This document shows positions 17,906 through 27,646 of a stretch of 64,000 nucleotides of DNA, one piece after another. The position numbers were made by a program, and so were the translations under genes. Source of the DNA: Endobacterium cereale (GTDB lineage Bacteria > Pseudomonadota > Alphaproteobacteria > Rhizobiales > Rhizobiaceae); NCBI RefSeq assembly GCF_009617585.1, contig NZ_WIXI01000039.1, forward strand, positions 1 through 64,000, given 5' to 3'. The notes below the pieces were generated by a model. The model was given only the letters and a program-made list of their open reading frames with translations. It was not told where the DNA came from and did no database searches. Within the stretch, counting starts at the first letter, position 1. Each line of letters opens with the position of its first letter.

Positions 17906-19176
17906 TTAACACCATATAGTCGATGCAGCTCACCGAGTTCGTTTAACCCTCGATATAGCATGCCGCGGACACCGTTACGATCACCAATATCCGGAGGCGA
18001 CAAGGTGTGGCCAAGCCACCGATCGAGGCCGTCAGCTTTCACCGAAGCCAACGCTATGGCAACGGAACGAACATCATCGAACGACGCGTGGTCTTCATCA
18101 TCCTTTCCCAAGGGCTCGTAGACGTAGTCCGTCGTATCGCGCTTCGCGTCCCATGCGACGAACGCTGCCCGTCTCACTTGACAGGGAACGCAGCGACCGC
18201 AGTGCCGGTAATTGAACCGCTGAAAGCGCCCACAGCTGGTCGAATGCGCGGCCTCGGTCTGAAGGAAAATCTGGTCCTTGCATTCGATAAGCATTTCGCC
18301 CTTCGTTTTTTGGGCGTAGGGATTTTCGATCTTCACGTTGAGGCTTGCGGCATCGAGGATCTTCTGGAACCGCGTTAGGAAGACAGGGTGCGCCGTGCGC
18401 GTGCTCAGGCTTCCAAGCCGGGAACCGGTGAGCGGCGGATTGATCGCAATGAACCCATTTTCGCAAACGTAGAGCGGGGCGGTGTTGCCTTTTGCGTATT
18501 TCTCCAGCGATGTAGCTACCACCACGCCAAAGGTCAAAAAGATCAGAGAGCGCGCTCGCTGTGACGCTTCCTGCACGGTGGGCGAAGTCGCAACGTGATT
18601 GAGCTGCAGGTGCTTCGTCAGACCAATTTCCTGTGCGAAATCCCGTTGCTTCAGACCGTCCCCTCGAACGTTCTGGCTGACTGCCACCGGCTTCAATCCA
18701 TCACGAGTCAGATCGATTGCGCCAACGAGACTGTCCAGTCCGCCGGACAACAAGACGACGCAGTCTTCTTTCAGCACCGAAATCTTCTTTGGCGGAGCGG
18801 GTAAAACGCCGCCGTCATGAAACCGAAGCTTCCAGCGGTCCGTTGTCAGGAACGCGAGCGCCTGCCGAAATTCGTCGGCCATCGTATTCCAGAAAGCTGG
18901 GTCGGAAACGGCGACGTCGAGTTCAATCTCTCTAGTCCAGCCATCGGCGCTGTCATCTCGCAGTACCGAAAAGTCGGCGGTGATGATTGAAAGTGCGATC
19001 GAAAGTAGATCCCATGCCCGTCGATGGGGGTTCAGCCCCTTTCGCCGAAGCTCTGCCTTGACGGCTTCACCCGCACTTGCCTCCGAGGGGATGCGTGGCT
19101 GACCATACAGGACAACACGCAGATCGCCTTCTTCCAATGGAAGCTCGAACGATCCAGGTCCACAAACGAGCCTCAT
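17902..19176 (-). CDS. qatC: QatC, QueC-like protein
   Basis: 424 residues. The PP-loop motif CVVLLSGGLDSLVGA (about 138-152) is that of QueC-type ATP-pyrophosphatases, and a C-terminal cysteine cluster (FNYRHCGRCVPCQVRR) matches the zinc site of QueC. It is much longer than housekeeping QueC (about 230 residues), with an extra N-terminal domain of roughly 130 residues, as in defence-associated homologues. QueC makes a nitrile on 7-deazaguanine; in Qat the related enzyme is thought to modify a protein partner, but the target is not seen here. It overlaps qatB and qatD by 4 bases each. Confidence 0.9.
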   Translation of the reverse strand: MRLVCGPGSFELPLEEGDLRVVLYGQPRIPSEASAGEAVKAELRRKGLNPHRRAWDLLSIALSIITADFSVLRDDSADGWTREIELDVAVSDPAFWNTMADEFRQALAFLTTDRWKLRFHDGGVLPAPPKKISVLKEDCVVLLSGGLDSLVGAIDLTRDGLKPVAVSQNVRGDGLKQRDFAQEIGLTKHLQLNHVATSPTVQEASQRARSLIFLTFGVVVATSLEKYAKGNTAPLYVCENGFIAINPPLTGSRLGSLSTRTAHPVFLTRFQKILDAASLNVKIENPYAQKTKGEMLIECKDQIFLQTEAAHSTSCGRFQRFNYRHCGRCVPCQVRRAAFVAWDAKRDTTDYVYEPLGKDDEDHASFDDVRSVAIALASVKADGLDRWLGHTLSPPDIGDRNGVRGMLYRGLNELGELHRLYGVK

Positions 19177-20060
19177 TCTGCGTATCCCTCGAAAACCTGA
19201 AAGCTATCCCGTAGTGCATCTCTAACCACCGCGGCGATACGGTTCGAGTTTACGCTCTTGCCCGCCGCTCTGAGTTTGCGAAAGGAAGCAGCTACGGTCT
19301 GTTTGATGTAGTCACGCACCTGTTTCAGGCGACTGAGAGCCACTGTGGCGGTGGGCGCTTTCTCGATGATTGTTTTTCCGACATCGAGTTCGAACCGACG
19401 AGCAACATCCATTGCGGTGAAACGCTCGATGGCGAATTCACGCTGTTCCGGTGTCAGGGCAGCCAAATCGGCATCAGGGTACTTCACCAAGAGATCCGAA
19501 AGCGAGTCCTTGATGGCGGTTCGTTCAGCCTCGGCGTCCTGAGTGCCGTCGACCGGCCGAACCGCTTCGACGACAGCATCCATCACCTCGTTCGCGGAGC
19601 GGCCCGCAAGAAGCGCCGGATCCAGCGCACTGCCTGCGGGCTGTTGTCCCATAGTTTCGAGGATGCCGCCGAGTGCACTGGCGGTGGAAGCGGTCCCACT
19701 AAATCTGCTGGTCGTCGTCCTCGATCCGCCGTAGCCGTTACGCACGTAGTTTCCCAAGCTGCGGCGCATATCACTTAAGTTTCCGGCCTTCGCAAATTCG
19801 CCAAGGCTTCGGCGGGTACCAGCGAACCGGTGACCGGGCGCGAGAGGGGCCGCTGGTGGCGGCACGTTAGGCGCAACGGGTTCGTTGGGAGCGGCATCTA
19901 CCGGCTCCTGCTCCGTCGGATTTAGATCTGGAGCGGGGTCTGGCGGCGCGTCCGGTGGTTGATCAACGGAAGGCGGATCTTCCGCCGGTGGCGCGGGGGT
20001 CCACGCGGGCACCATGGGGACGCCTCCCTTGGGTCCGTTACTCGATTGAGATGTCCCCAT
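19173..20060 (-). CDS. qatB: QatB, proline-rich Qat component
   Basis: 295 residues. The first 85 are proline/alanine-rich and probably disordered. Then follow a motif-like segment (RRSLGEFAKAGNLSDMRRSLGNYV, serine/arginine/glycine rich with an internal RRSLG repeat) and a helical C-terminal domain. The function of QatB is not established. The ATG shares one base with the qatA stop (TAATG), and its end overlaps the qatC start by 4 bases (ATGA), so all four proteins are translationally linked. The assignment rests mainly on position between KAP ATPase and QueC-like genes. Confidence 0.85.
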   Translation of the reverse strand: MGTSQSSNGPKGGVPMVPAWTPAPPAEDPPSVDQPPDAPPDPAPDLNPTEQEPVDAAPNEPVAPNVPPPAAPLAPGHRFAGTRRSLGEFAKAGNLSDMRRSLGNYVRNGYGGSRTTTSRFSGTASTASALGGILETMGQQPAGSALDPALLAGRSANEVMDAVVEAVRPVDGTQDAEAERTAIKDSLSDLLVKYPDADLAALTPEQREFAIERFTAMDVARRFELDVGKTIIEKAPTATVALSRLKQVRDYIKQTVAASFRKLRAAGKSVNSNRIAAVVRDALRDSFQVFEGYAE

Positions 20061-21910
20061 TATTGTTCGGCCTTCTCAATCGCTCTTTTGACCACCAGCG
20101 GCACGCCCGTGCGCTTCCATTTCTCGAAAACGCCGTCCGCCCAAGGTTGGTCTCCGATTTTCGGAACGATCCCCGGGGTAATCTGCGCCGGTGGACGATC
20201 GTTCAGAAATGCCGCCAATCGTAGTCCTTGCTGAGGATCGGCTTTCGCAACCGCGAGGCAGGCTTCCAGGATAGCGGGAACTCCCCATTCTTGTTCTTGA
20301 TGAGCACGGTCCAGGAGACGATCCATAATGATCGAGGTTTCTACGCGCGACACGCGTGCCAATTTGTCGACCAGGGCCGCAGCCATCTCAGGGTGGGTGA
20401 GCATTGCGGTCAATATTTCCGCCGCTTCGGTCGTTAAACGGTCACCGGGCGTTATGAGCGGCGCGTGCTCGCGGCTGACATACAAAGCGCCCAACAACTT
20501 CGCATCGTGTAGCGGCGGAGGCAAAGCCAGCCATTCCCTCGAGAAAGGAGCATCCCAGGGCGCGGCAAGGCTTAGGTCTTTTCCCTCTGTGGCCGCTTCT
20601 TCCCAATCCTTCAGGAATCTGGGTTTGCCGTCATCGTCTTGGCTAACGGCCTTCAATAGTTCGGCGTAAGCCAACGGGCTACCGAGACGTTCGAACAGGA
20701 GAAGCTTGGCGAGGACCGCCTCATCCACGCCGACGCCCTGAGCATTGGAGATCGCCATGCGGATAGAAAGTGCATTCAGGAAACGCTTGATCAGTCGGGG
20801 ATTACCGACGATGCCCGAGGCAGTCGTCATGATAGGCGCAAGCCTTTCAGCCGTATCAAAACGTCCGATAAGATCTGCCGGTATGTTCTCGTGCAGCCCC
20901 GTTACATATGCCTTGTCGACGCGCGCGCCCTGCCACGTCTTTCGCAACTGATCGATTATTCCAACCCGCAGCTTTTCCTTTACGTCGTCCTTCAAGTCGC
21001 TGTTTTCGATGTAGAGCAACATCATGTACGCGCGGACTTCCTGCGTTCCCAAGGGAGGAACGCGGATAGGCACCTGGATCAATTTGTCGAAGTAGCTCGT
21101 TACAAGTAGATCGTCGGGAACGCCTTCGAAATGCTTGCGGACGGCGTGTTTGATCATGTCGTTGTCGGCCGCGATGACGAATGCCGTATTTTTCAGAAAC
21201 AGGAACAGCCGTATGGCCTCAAGGGTCGAGATCGTCGTCTCGGGGAGGCAACGGTCAAGGTCGTCGATCAACACGACAAGAGTTACCCCAAGCTCCTCAA
21301 GGGTCTCCTCGAAATTATCCCTGAGGGCTTGGATTTCCTTAGGAGGTGAGGTTTCCTCTGCCGGATTGAGAAGCCCGGAGGCAGCACTTGCCACCTCACC
21401 CGCTTTCGACTTGGCGTCTTCGATTAGTTTTTGGTCGACGGAACCACCTAGAAACCGCTGCCCCAGCCCCCACACTTCGCCGATGAGCCCAGTTGGAGGA
21501 AGTCCCATCGACACCGCTATCGCCGAACCGGCAGCGAGCTTCATTGCACGCAGCCAGTTCACGCGCTTGATGAGCGCCTTGGCCTTGTCTACTCCTCTTT
21601 CGCGCGCTCTTGCTTCCTGCTCTAGCTTAGTCGCGATGACGTCCATCAATGCGGCGCGAGCGTCGTCATAACCTTGGTAAAGCCAAGCATTGAATTCGAC
21701 GAAGACGAAGTCCTTCTCGCCTTCTTTCCTCTCTCGGTTAGCGAGGGATGCTTGGGTCAGTTTTATCATGGAGGATTTTCCAATGCCCCATGATCCCGAG
21801 ACACCAATTGAAATTGGGCGCCCCCGCGCCTGGACGATGATTTCCGCTACGGTGTCGGCCACGCCCGAAAAATTAAGGAAGTCTTTTTCAGTCTCATTAT
21901 CTGCCCACAT
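20060..21910 (-). CDS. qatA: QatA, KAP-family P-loop ATPase
   Basis: 616 residues. Walker A is GSWGIGKSSM near residue 40 and Walker B is LVVLIDDLDRC near 222, with the extended FNAWLYQG region typical of KAP NTPases. A hydrophobic patch at about 125-150 (MKLAAGSAIAVSMGLPPTGLIG) may be the membrane insertion seen in KAP ATPases, so the complex could sit at the membrane. First gene of qatABCD. It is divergent from the Gabija genes with about 150 bases between, which must hold both promoters. Confidence 0.92.
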   Translation of the reverse strand: MWADNETEKDFLNFSGVADTVAEIIVQARGRPISIGVSGSWGIGKSSMIKLTQASLANRERKEGEKDFVFVEFNAWLYQGYDDARAALMDVIATKLEQEARARERGVDKAKALIKRVNWLRAMKLAAGSAIAVSMGLPPTGLIGEVWGLGQRFLGGSVDQKLIEDAKSKAGEVASAASGLLNPAEETSPPKEIQALRDNFEETLEELGVTLVVLIDDLDRCLPETTISTLEAIRLFLFLKNTAFVIAADNDMIKHAVRKHFEGVPDDLLVTSYFDKLIQVPIRVPPLGTQEVRAYMMLLYIENSDLKDDVKEKLRVGIIDQLRKTWQGARVDKAYVTGLHENIPADLIGRFDTAERLAPIMTTASGIVGNPRLIKRFLNALSIRMAISNAQGVGVDEAVLAKLLLFERLGSPLAYAELLKAVSQDDDGKPRFLKDWEEAATEGKDLSLAAPWDAPFSREWLALPPPLHDAKLLGALYVSREHAPLITPGDRLTTEAAEILTAMLTHPEMAAALVDKLARVSRVETSIIMDRLLDRAHQEQEWGVPAILEACLAVAKADPQQGLRLAAFLNDRPPAQITPGIVPKIGDQPWADGVFEKWKRTGVPLVVKRAIEKAEQ

Positions 21911-22061
21911 TCAAGGCCTCCCACGTCGCGCCTGTCGATAGTAAAACCATCGCACCGAAACGTTGCACCGATGATTCGCATCACCCTACATTTGCAACGT
22001 ATTGTTCGCGCCAAAGCTGTGTCAATTTGGAATTCTTGCCTCGCTGGAAATAGGGAAGTCG
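21911..22061. promoter_or_regulatory. Divergent promoter region of qatA and gajA
   Basis: 151-base gap between two divergent defence operons. An AGGGAAG ribosome site precedes gajA. No clear -10/-35 pair or operator stands out by eye. Confidence 0.5.
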
Positions 22062-23585
22062 ATGTATATCGAGAAAGTCAAAATCAAGAACTTCAAATGT
22101 TTCGAAGGCTGGTTCGAGGTCGATTTCAATCAGGGTGTCAACATCATCGTCGGCAACAACGAAGCCGGAAAATCCACGCTGCTCGAAGCTATCCATCTAT
22201 GCCTGACGGGTATGCTGAACGGGAAATACCTGCGCAACGAACTATCTCCCTATCTTTTTAACCGGAAGGTCGAGCGGGCGTATCTGGACAGCATCGCCTC
22301 GAAACAACCTCTCGATCCGCCGGGAATCCAGATCGAGCTGTTTTTCGGCGGTGATAGCGATACGTTGGAAGACCTGCGCGGAAACGGGAATTCCGAGAAA
22401 AACGACAAGGCACGCGGCCTCCTCTTCTCGATCGAGTTCGATAAGAAATATGACGGTGCCTATACCGAGTTACTGAAGAGCAAGGAGATCAACTCGATAC
22501 CCTTGGAATTCTATCAGGTTCAATGGTCGGAGTTCTCCCGCCAACCGGCGACGGCTCGAGGCGTCCCCATCAAATCGGCGCTAATCGATTCCACGAGTAC
22601 ACGCGTTCAGAGCGGTTCGGATATGTATATCTCCCGCATCGTCAGGGAATTTCTCGACGAAAAGGAACGTGTGGCGATATCGCAGGCCCACCGGAAATTG
22701 AAAGATGCTTTCAAGGCCGACGGCAATGTTAGCGCCATCAATAAAAGGCTGGCGGAAGCAGCGAAAATCAGCCGCAAAGATGTGAGTATTTCCGTCGATA
22801 TGTCGTCCCACAATGCGTGGGAAAACAGCTTGATGACCTATATTAACGAGGTGCCGTTCCACTATATCGGCAAGGGCGAGCAGTGCATCGTCAAGACACG
22901 CCTTGCGCTGAGCAGCAAAAAGAACAGCGAAGCGACGGTATTGCTGATCGAGGAGCCGGAAAACCACCTTTCGCACTCAAAGCTCAACCAGCTTATCGGC
23001 GACATCAGCACGGACAATAGCGACAAGCAGGTCATCATCACCACACATAGCAGCTTCGTCGCGAACAAACTTGGACTGGACCACTTGGTACTGCTGCGCG
23101 ATGCGAAGGTCACACGGATCAAAGATCTGAAAGCGAGTGATTTCTTCCATAAGCTGCCTGGTTACGACACGCTTCGTCTCGTGTTGTCGCAGAAGTCGAT
23201 CCTCGTCGAAGGCGATGCGGACGAGTTGGTCGTCCAGCGGGCCTATATGGATGCCAACGATGGCAAATTGCCGATCGAGGATGAAATCGATGTCATTTCG
23301 GTCGGACTTTCATTCCTGCGTTTTCTCGAACTGGCGACCGCGCTGAAAATCCCGGTCGTGGTCGCGACCGATAATGACGGCGATACTGCTGCACTCGAAA
23401 AGAAATACGCCAAATACAAGGACGTCGAACATATCAAAATCTGCTATGACCCTTTGGTGGATAAGGGCGACCTGGTCCTCAATGGCAAACCGTTCAATTA
23501 CAACACCCTCGAGCCGAAACTGGTCAAATCGAACAGCGTTGAGACCTTCAATGAGCTCTTTGAGCCTGTCCGAGAATTGAGTTGA
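22062..23585 (+). pseudogene. gajA: gajA 5' part, OLD-type nuclease split by IS
   Basis: Encodes 507 residues of a Gabija GajA-like protein, the last eight being read from the insertion sequence. ATG 22062 has AGGGAAGTCG upstream. N-terminal ABC-type ATPase: Walker A GNNEAGKST (about 31-39) and LLIEEPENHLSHSKL with TTHSSF downstream. C-terminal TOPRIM: VEGDADEL (about 381-388) and DNDGD (about 436). In known systems GajA nicks DNA when nucleotide levels drop. Removing the IS and one copy of the 3-bp duplication restores a continuous 543-residue frame. The insertion removes about 40 C-terminal residues, after both catalytic domains, so partial activity cannot be excluded. Confidence 0.9.
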
Positions 23586-24469
23586 GTGATCGGGCCGATG
23601 ATGATTCCAAGACGGTGTTCAAAGCCAGAATGGAAGCGCCATGTGGAACCCGACCACCCGGCGGCAGTATAGTCGCAACCAGCCCCGATATGAAACCGAC
23701 CTGACGGATAGAGAATGGGAGGTGCTCGCCCCGCTGTTTCCTCAACCGGCCCGCAGAGGGCGCAAACCAGTTTGGCCTGTGCGTGAGATCGTCAACGCCA
23801 TCTTCTACGTTCTGCGTGGCGGTATCCCGTGGCGGCTTATCCCGAAAGACCTGCCGCCCAAGAGCACGGTGTTCGGTTATTTCTGCCGATGGCGCGATAG
23901 CGGGCTGTTCACGCGGATCAACCGTTGCCTGGTTGCAACGGATCGTGAGCGGGTCGGACGACAGGCCTCGCCGAGCGCCGCTGTTCTGGACAGCCAGAGC
24001 GTCAAGACCACCGAGAGCGGTGGTCCGCGCGGCTATGATGCGGGCAAGAAGGTCAAAGGTCGCAAGCGACAGGCGATGGTGGACATGGATGGTCGTGCGC
24101 TGGTCCTTGATCCCCAGCCTGCCGATATTCAAGACAGAGACGGCGCGATCCCTGTTCTGCAGGTATCCCGCAAGTCCTTTCCCTTCGTAGAAAAGGCATT
24201 CGCCGACATGGGATATTCAGGTGACAGGCCGCAGAATGCGACGCTGGTCGATGTCGAGATCGTCCGTAAGCCCAAGGATCAGGTCGGCTTTGCCGTTCAT
24301 CCAAAGCGCTGGGTCGTCGAGCGTTTCTTCGCCTGGATCAGCCGAAATCGACGACTGTGGAAAGACCCGGAGGCAACGATAAAGTCGGCCGAAGCATTTC
24401 TCTATGCTGCATCCATCATGACGCTGACAAGGCGCATCGCACGACCATCATGAATTCTCGGACGGACTC
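23562..24469 (+). mobile_element. IS5-family insertion sequence in gajA
   Basis: 908 bp bounded by 17-bp imperfect inverted repeats (GAGCCTGTCCGAGAATT at the left; GAGTCCGTCCGAGAATT as the complement of the right end; 15 of 17 match). It is flanked by TTT on both sides (23559-23561 and 24470-24472), consistent with a 3-bp target duplication, though a longer shared run CTCTTTGA leaves the exact edge ambiguous. It carries one full-length transposase, so the copy looks recent and potentially mobile. Confidence 0.88.
23641..24453 (+). CDS. IS5-family transposase
   Basis: 270 residues in a single frame. N-terminal LTDREWEVLAPLFP and RREI-like segments and a GGIPWRLIPKDLPP motif are typical of IS5-family transposases. 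The DDE triad is visible as AVLDSQSVK (first D), FADMGYSGD (second D) and KRWVVERFFAW (E), followed by the usual R-x(6)-K-like spacing. No frameshift or stop is seen, so it is probably active. Confidence 0.95.
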   Translation: MWNPTTRRQYSRNQPRYETDLTDREWEVLAPLFPQPARRGRKPVWPVREIVNAIFYVLRGGIPWRLIPKDLPPKSTVFGYFCRWRDSGLFTRINRCLVATDRERVGRQASPSAAVLDSQSVKTTESGGPRGYDAGKKVKGRKRQAMVDMDGRALVLDPQPADIQDRDGAIPVLQVSRKSFPFVEKAFADMGYSGDRPQNATLVDVEIVRKPKDQVGFAVHPKRWVVERFFAWISRNRRLWKDPEATIKSAEAFLYAASIMTLTRRIARPS

Positions 24470-24604
24470 TTTGAAACCAAGCATAATCTCGATGGCCTTC
24501 ATCGTTATATGAAAAACAACAAGACCGAGTGCGCGCTGGCGATCTTCTCGGCCAAGACAAAAATCAGTTACCCGAAGTATATTCTGGATGCGATCGCCAA
24601 ATGA
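24470..24604 (+). pseudogene. gajA: gajA 3' remnant after the IS
   Basis: Continuation of gajA after the insertion: the frame LFETKHNLDGLHRY... ends with KYILDAIAK and a TGA at 24602-24604. It joins in frame with the 5' part when the IS and one TTT are removed. The stop overlaps the gajB ATG, as in an intact coupled pair. Confidence 0.85.
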
Positions 24605-25740
24605 TGGGGCCGAATAAGCTTGTCATAGCTGCGGCAGGCTCGGGGAAGACCACCTACCTCGTCAGGCAGGCGCTTGCTGTTGAAAAGAAGCGCGTCCTCA
24701 TCACCACCTACACGGAATCGAACGAAGAGGAGATCCGGCGCAAATTTTTCGAAATCCATGGCTCAGTTCCGGGCAACGTGCATATCCAGACCTGGTTTAG
24801 TCTGCTAATCGAGCACGGCATCAAGCCCTTTCAAGGCAAGCTGTTCGATTGGGAAGTTGCCGGCATGCTTCTGGTTTCGCAGAGATCCGGTTTTCGCGGT
24901 CGCGACCGGCAAGACCGCCCCGTGTATTGGGGTGAAGAAGATTGCCGGCGCTGCTACTTCGACCGTCGAAATCGCGTCTATTCGGACAAATTGGCGAGGC
25001 TGGTGGTGCGATGCAACGAGGCAGCAGACGGCGCCGTCATCGAGCGGCTTTCCCGTATTTATCCCTTTATTTTCGTGGATGAAGTCCAGGATCTTGCAGG
25101 CTACGACCTCGACATTTTGACCGCTCTCTTCAAGAGCCCTTCTAACGTCGTCATGGTGGGTGATCCCCGGCAGGTCACCTACGTCACTCATCTGGAGGCT
25201 CGTCTTAAAAAGTATAGGGATGGGGGGATTGCCGACTTCATTCGGGCGGAACTTCCCCGAAAAGTCACGTGCGATATTGATGTGACCAGCCTCATGGCAT
25301 CGCATCGCAATAGCACCGCGATCTGCGAACTATCGTCGAAGCTTTATCCAAAATTGACGGCAGCGACTGCATGTAAATGCGCCGACTGTAGGCAGCCGGT
25401 CCCTGATGATGCGGGTCTCTACATCGTCCGACGTAACGATCTGCCACGCTATCTCAAGACCGGACGACCGGTACAGCTGCGATGGAGTTCCGCCGTTAAG
25501 GTTGCATCTGCAGCACTGCCGTCGCTTACGTTCGGACGATCCAAGGGGCTCGGTTTTCACCGCGTCATTATCTATCCGACGAAAGAAATGATGGACTGGC
25601 TGAAGGGCGCCCAATCGGCGTTGAAAGCCGAAACCCGTGCAAAACTCTATGTTGCCCTAACCCGCGCAAGGCATACGGTAGCGGTGGTCCATGACCTTGC
25701 CGATGGTGAAGTCGTTCCAGGATTCACATTGTTCCAGTAG
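24601..25740 (+). CDS. gajB: GajB, UvrD/Rep-like helicase of Gabija
   Basis: 379 residues from ATG 24601, which overlaps the gajA stop by 4 bases (ATGA). A longer upstream frame belongs to the gajA remnant. Superfamily 1 helicase motifs: Walker A AAAGSGKTTYLV (about 10-21), motif II FVDEVQDLAGYD (about 158), GDPRQVTY (motif III) and LYVALTRARHTV (motif VI) near the end. In Gabija, GajB binds GajA and senses DNA ends. A CxxC-type pair (CKCADC) near residue 260 is an extra feature. Its transcription now has to pass through or start within the IS. Confidence 0.88.
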   Translation: MMGPNKLVIAAAGSGKTTYLVRQALAVEKKRVLITTYTESNEEEIRRKFFEIHGSVPGNVHIQTWFSLLIEHGIKPFQGKLFDWEVAGMLLVSQRSGFRGRDRQDRPVYWGEEDCRRCYFDRRNRVYSDKLARLVVRCNEAADGAVIERLSRIYPFIFVDEVQDLAGYDLDILTALFKSPSNVVMVGDPRQVTYVTHLEARLKKYRDGGIADFIRAELPRKVTCDIDVTSLMASHRNSTAICELSSKLYPKLTAATACKCADCRQPVPDDAGLYIVRRNDLPRYLKTGRPVQLRWSSAVKVASAALPSLTFGRSKGLGFHRVIIYPTKEMMDWLKGAQSALKAETRAKLYVALTRARHTVAVVHDLADGEVVPGFTLFQ

Positions 25741-25824
25741 CGAAAATTTCCGGAAATGCACCCTATATAGATCTATGATTTCATTCTTGGCGGTGGGGCA
25801 TCATCTTCCGATGATGCCATTTTT

Positions 25825-27060
25825 CTAGGTGGCTTCGTTGAATTCCCGATACAGGTCGATTGTGGGCAGATGTGCATCGATAGTCTCGCGCACCTTCGCG
25901 GCCATCGGCAGGTTGTTTTTCTCGTTTTTCCACACATCCATAAACCGTTCGACCGTCTCGCGTGCTGTGTCGAGGACCAGCTTTTCGGACAGCGCCGACT
26001 TGGCGGCCAGATGTGCAAGCTCATCCTTCGATAGCTCCGCCATTCTTTTCGTGCGTGAAAAGTTAAGCGCCGCCGTATCCTCTCCCTCGATATAGGGGAT
26101 GGTCGATAGCAAATCGTAAGCCGGCGAGAGCGCAGGAGTGCGGCGATCGGGGTAGATCAGAGACCAATTTTTCAGATGCATGTCGCCATTGCCGATCAGT
26201 GTGCTGAAGACCAACCGGCGGATGAACTCCGCCACGTCGGCCGTGCTCGTCTCGATGCCGAGGACGCGGGCGATCATCCGGTAATTGCCCTTGCTGTACT
26301 TGTCATCCGGCTTCACGCCGAACACTTGCGCAAAATCCTCGATGTGTACCGGGCCCTCCGGTGTACGGTCGAAACGTCTAATAGCGAGCGCTTGCCCATG
26401 CAGTTCGCCCACGCCCTTTGGCAAGCCGCTCACTGCATCCAGCTCGACCAACTGGATCTCCGGCACATCCATGCCCATCATGCCGGCGATAGTCATCATT
26501 GAGAATTCGTTTTCTGGCACGCCGCTATACTGCTGGGAGGGCAGCTTTACGATCCATGATCCACCTGTACCCTCGGCCGGAATAGTCAGGCCGCCTCCCT
26601 TCGCGGTGTTCTTGAAGGCCGAGAATTTCAACTGCACCCCGGCCAGCGAAAAGCGCAACGCATTCGGTCGCGCTTCGACAGAAGCCTGCTCATCATCAGG
26701 CGGCAGGTCATCGCCGTCGGAGGGGTGTACCGTTACCGCACCAGGCAGGTCGCGGCCGAGCATCCAGAGCAGGAAAAACTCCCGCGTCTGTTTTACGCCG
26801 GCGCGCTCGGCGAGGTATTTGCGCAACGGACCTTCCGGCAACAGGTTCGAAAAGAACGGCGGGACCACCATGTTATACGGACGGAACTTCGTAACCAGTG
26901 CGCCGAACGGGTCCTTGAATGACAGGCTGAGTGTGGGCCGCTTCTCGTCTTCGATATAGCCCTCGTTGAATGCGAAGATCGAGCGGCCATCCTGCAGGTT
27001 CGTCAGGGTGGCGACCGGTTCGCCGTTTAGCTTGACATCGAGCACCGTGACTTTAGGCAT
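25825..27060 (-). CDS. hipA: HipA-family kinase toxin
   Basis: 411 residues from ATG 27060; the upstream in-frame extension overlaps hipB and is discarded. The N-terminal subdomain (VTVLDVKLNGEPVATL) and the kinase core have the family motifs: a glycine-rich loop region near 140-160, catalytic GNGDMHLKNWS (about 285-295) and the metal-binding SPAYDLLS (about 305). In known cases HipA phosphorylates a tRNA synthetase to stop translation. It overlaps the hipB end by 8 bases. Confidence 0.92.
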   Translation of the reverse strand: MPKVTVLDVKLNGEPVATLTNLQDGRSIFAFNEGYIEDEKRPTLSLSFKDPFGALVTKFRPYNMVVPPFFSNLLPEGPLRKYLAERAGVKQTREFFLLWMLGRDLPGAVTVHPSDGDDLPPDDEQASVEARPNALRFSLAGVQLKFSAFKNTAKGGGLTIPAEGTGGSWIVKLPSQQYSGVPENEFSMMTIAGMMGMDVPEIQLVELDAVSGLPKGVGELHGQALAIRRFDRTPEGPVHIEDFAQVFGVKPDDKYSKGNYRMIARVLGIETSTADVAEFIRRLVFSTLIGNGDMHLKNWSLIYPDRRTPALSPAYDLLSTIPYIEGEDTAALNFSRTKRMAELSKDELAHLAAKSALSEKLVLDTARETVERFMDVWKNEKNNLPMAAKVRETIDAHLPTIDLYREFNEAT

Positions 27061-27646
27061 CGTCGTCCTCATCCAGTGCGTAGGCCGAGCGCGGGACCGC
27101 GTCATCGCGGTCGCGATGCACTGCGGCGTTGCGCAGCTGTCTTATCTCGCGCGCGATTGCGCCCATTTCTTGCCGTGACATCTTATCGGCCCGGGAAGTC
27201 TCCAGGCGGTCGGCTGCCCGCTTGAGTATGTCCAGCTCGTCAGGGGTCAAAGGCAAATGCCGAAGGAGGGCCAGGCTATCCTTGAATATGTCCGCGTCGG
27301 CCCTTGTTCCAGCCCCATAGCCGAACTGCGCCAACCATCGCTCGAGACGAGCCACGAGTTTGCGCTGGTCGGATGTAAGGACATCATTTGACGTCGAGCT
27401 GCTATCGAGGATATTGCGGATCGCCGGCATCAGCTTCTTTGGCGCAAGTACGATCTCGAGGTCGAGTGCACGCGCCACATCCACCAGGCTGCCTAGTCCG
27501 GGCTCCATCGTGCCCCGTTCGATCTGGGAAATATGGCTTTGCGTCAGGCCCGAACGTGCGCTCAGCTCACGCTGGCTTACTTTCTGCCCTTCCCTGGCAG
27601 CGCGTAATTGCTGCGTTATATGCTCTGTCTTGTATGCCACGATCAC
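27053..27646 (-). CDS. hipB: HipB-like XRE antitoxin with long C-terminal domain
   Basis: 197 residues; GTG at 27646, with a second in-frame GTG at 27640 also possible. An N-terminal XRE helix-turn-helix (VSQRELSARSGLTQSHISQIERG, about 23-45) is followed by an unusual C-terminal extension of about 120 residues with no clear family; typical HipB is about 90 residues. It should repress its own promoter through the dyad immediately upstream and neutralise HipA. Confidence 0.88.
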   Translation of the reverse strand: MIVAYKTEHITQQLRAAREGQKVSQRELSARSGLTQSHISQIERGTMEPGLGSLVDVARALDLEIVLAPKKLMPAIRNILDSSSTSNDVLTSDQRKLVARLERWLAQFGYGAGTRADADIFKDSLALLRHLPLTPDELDILKRAADRLETSRADKMSRQEMGAIAREIRQLRNAAVHRDRDDAVPRSAYALDEDDDA

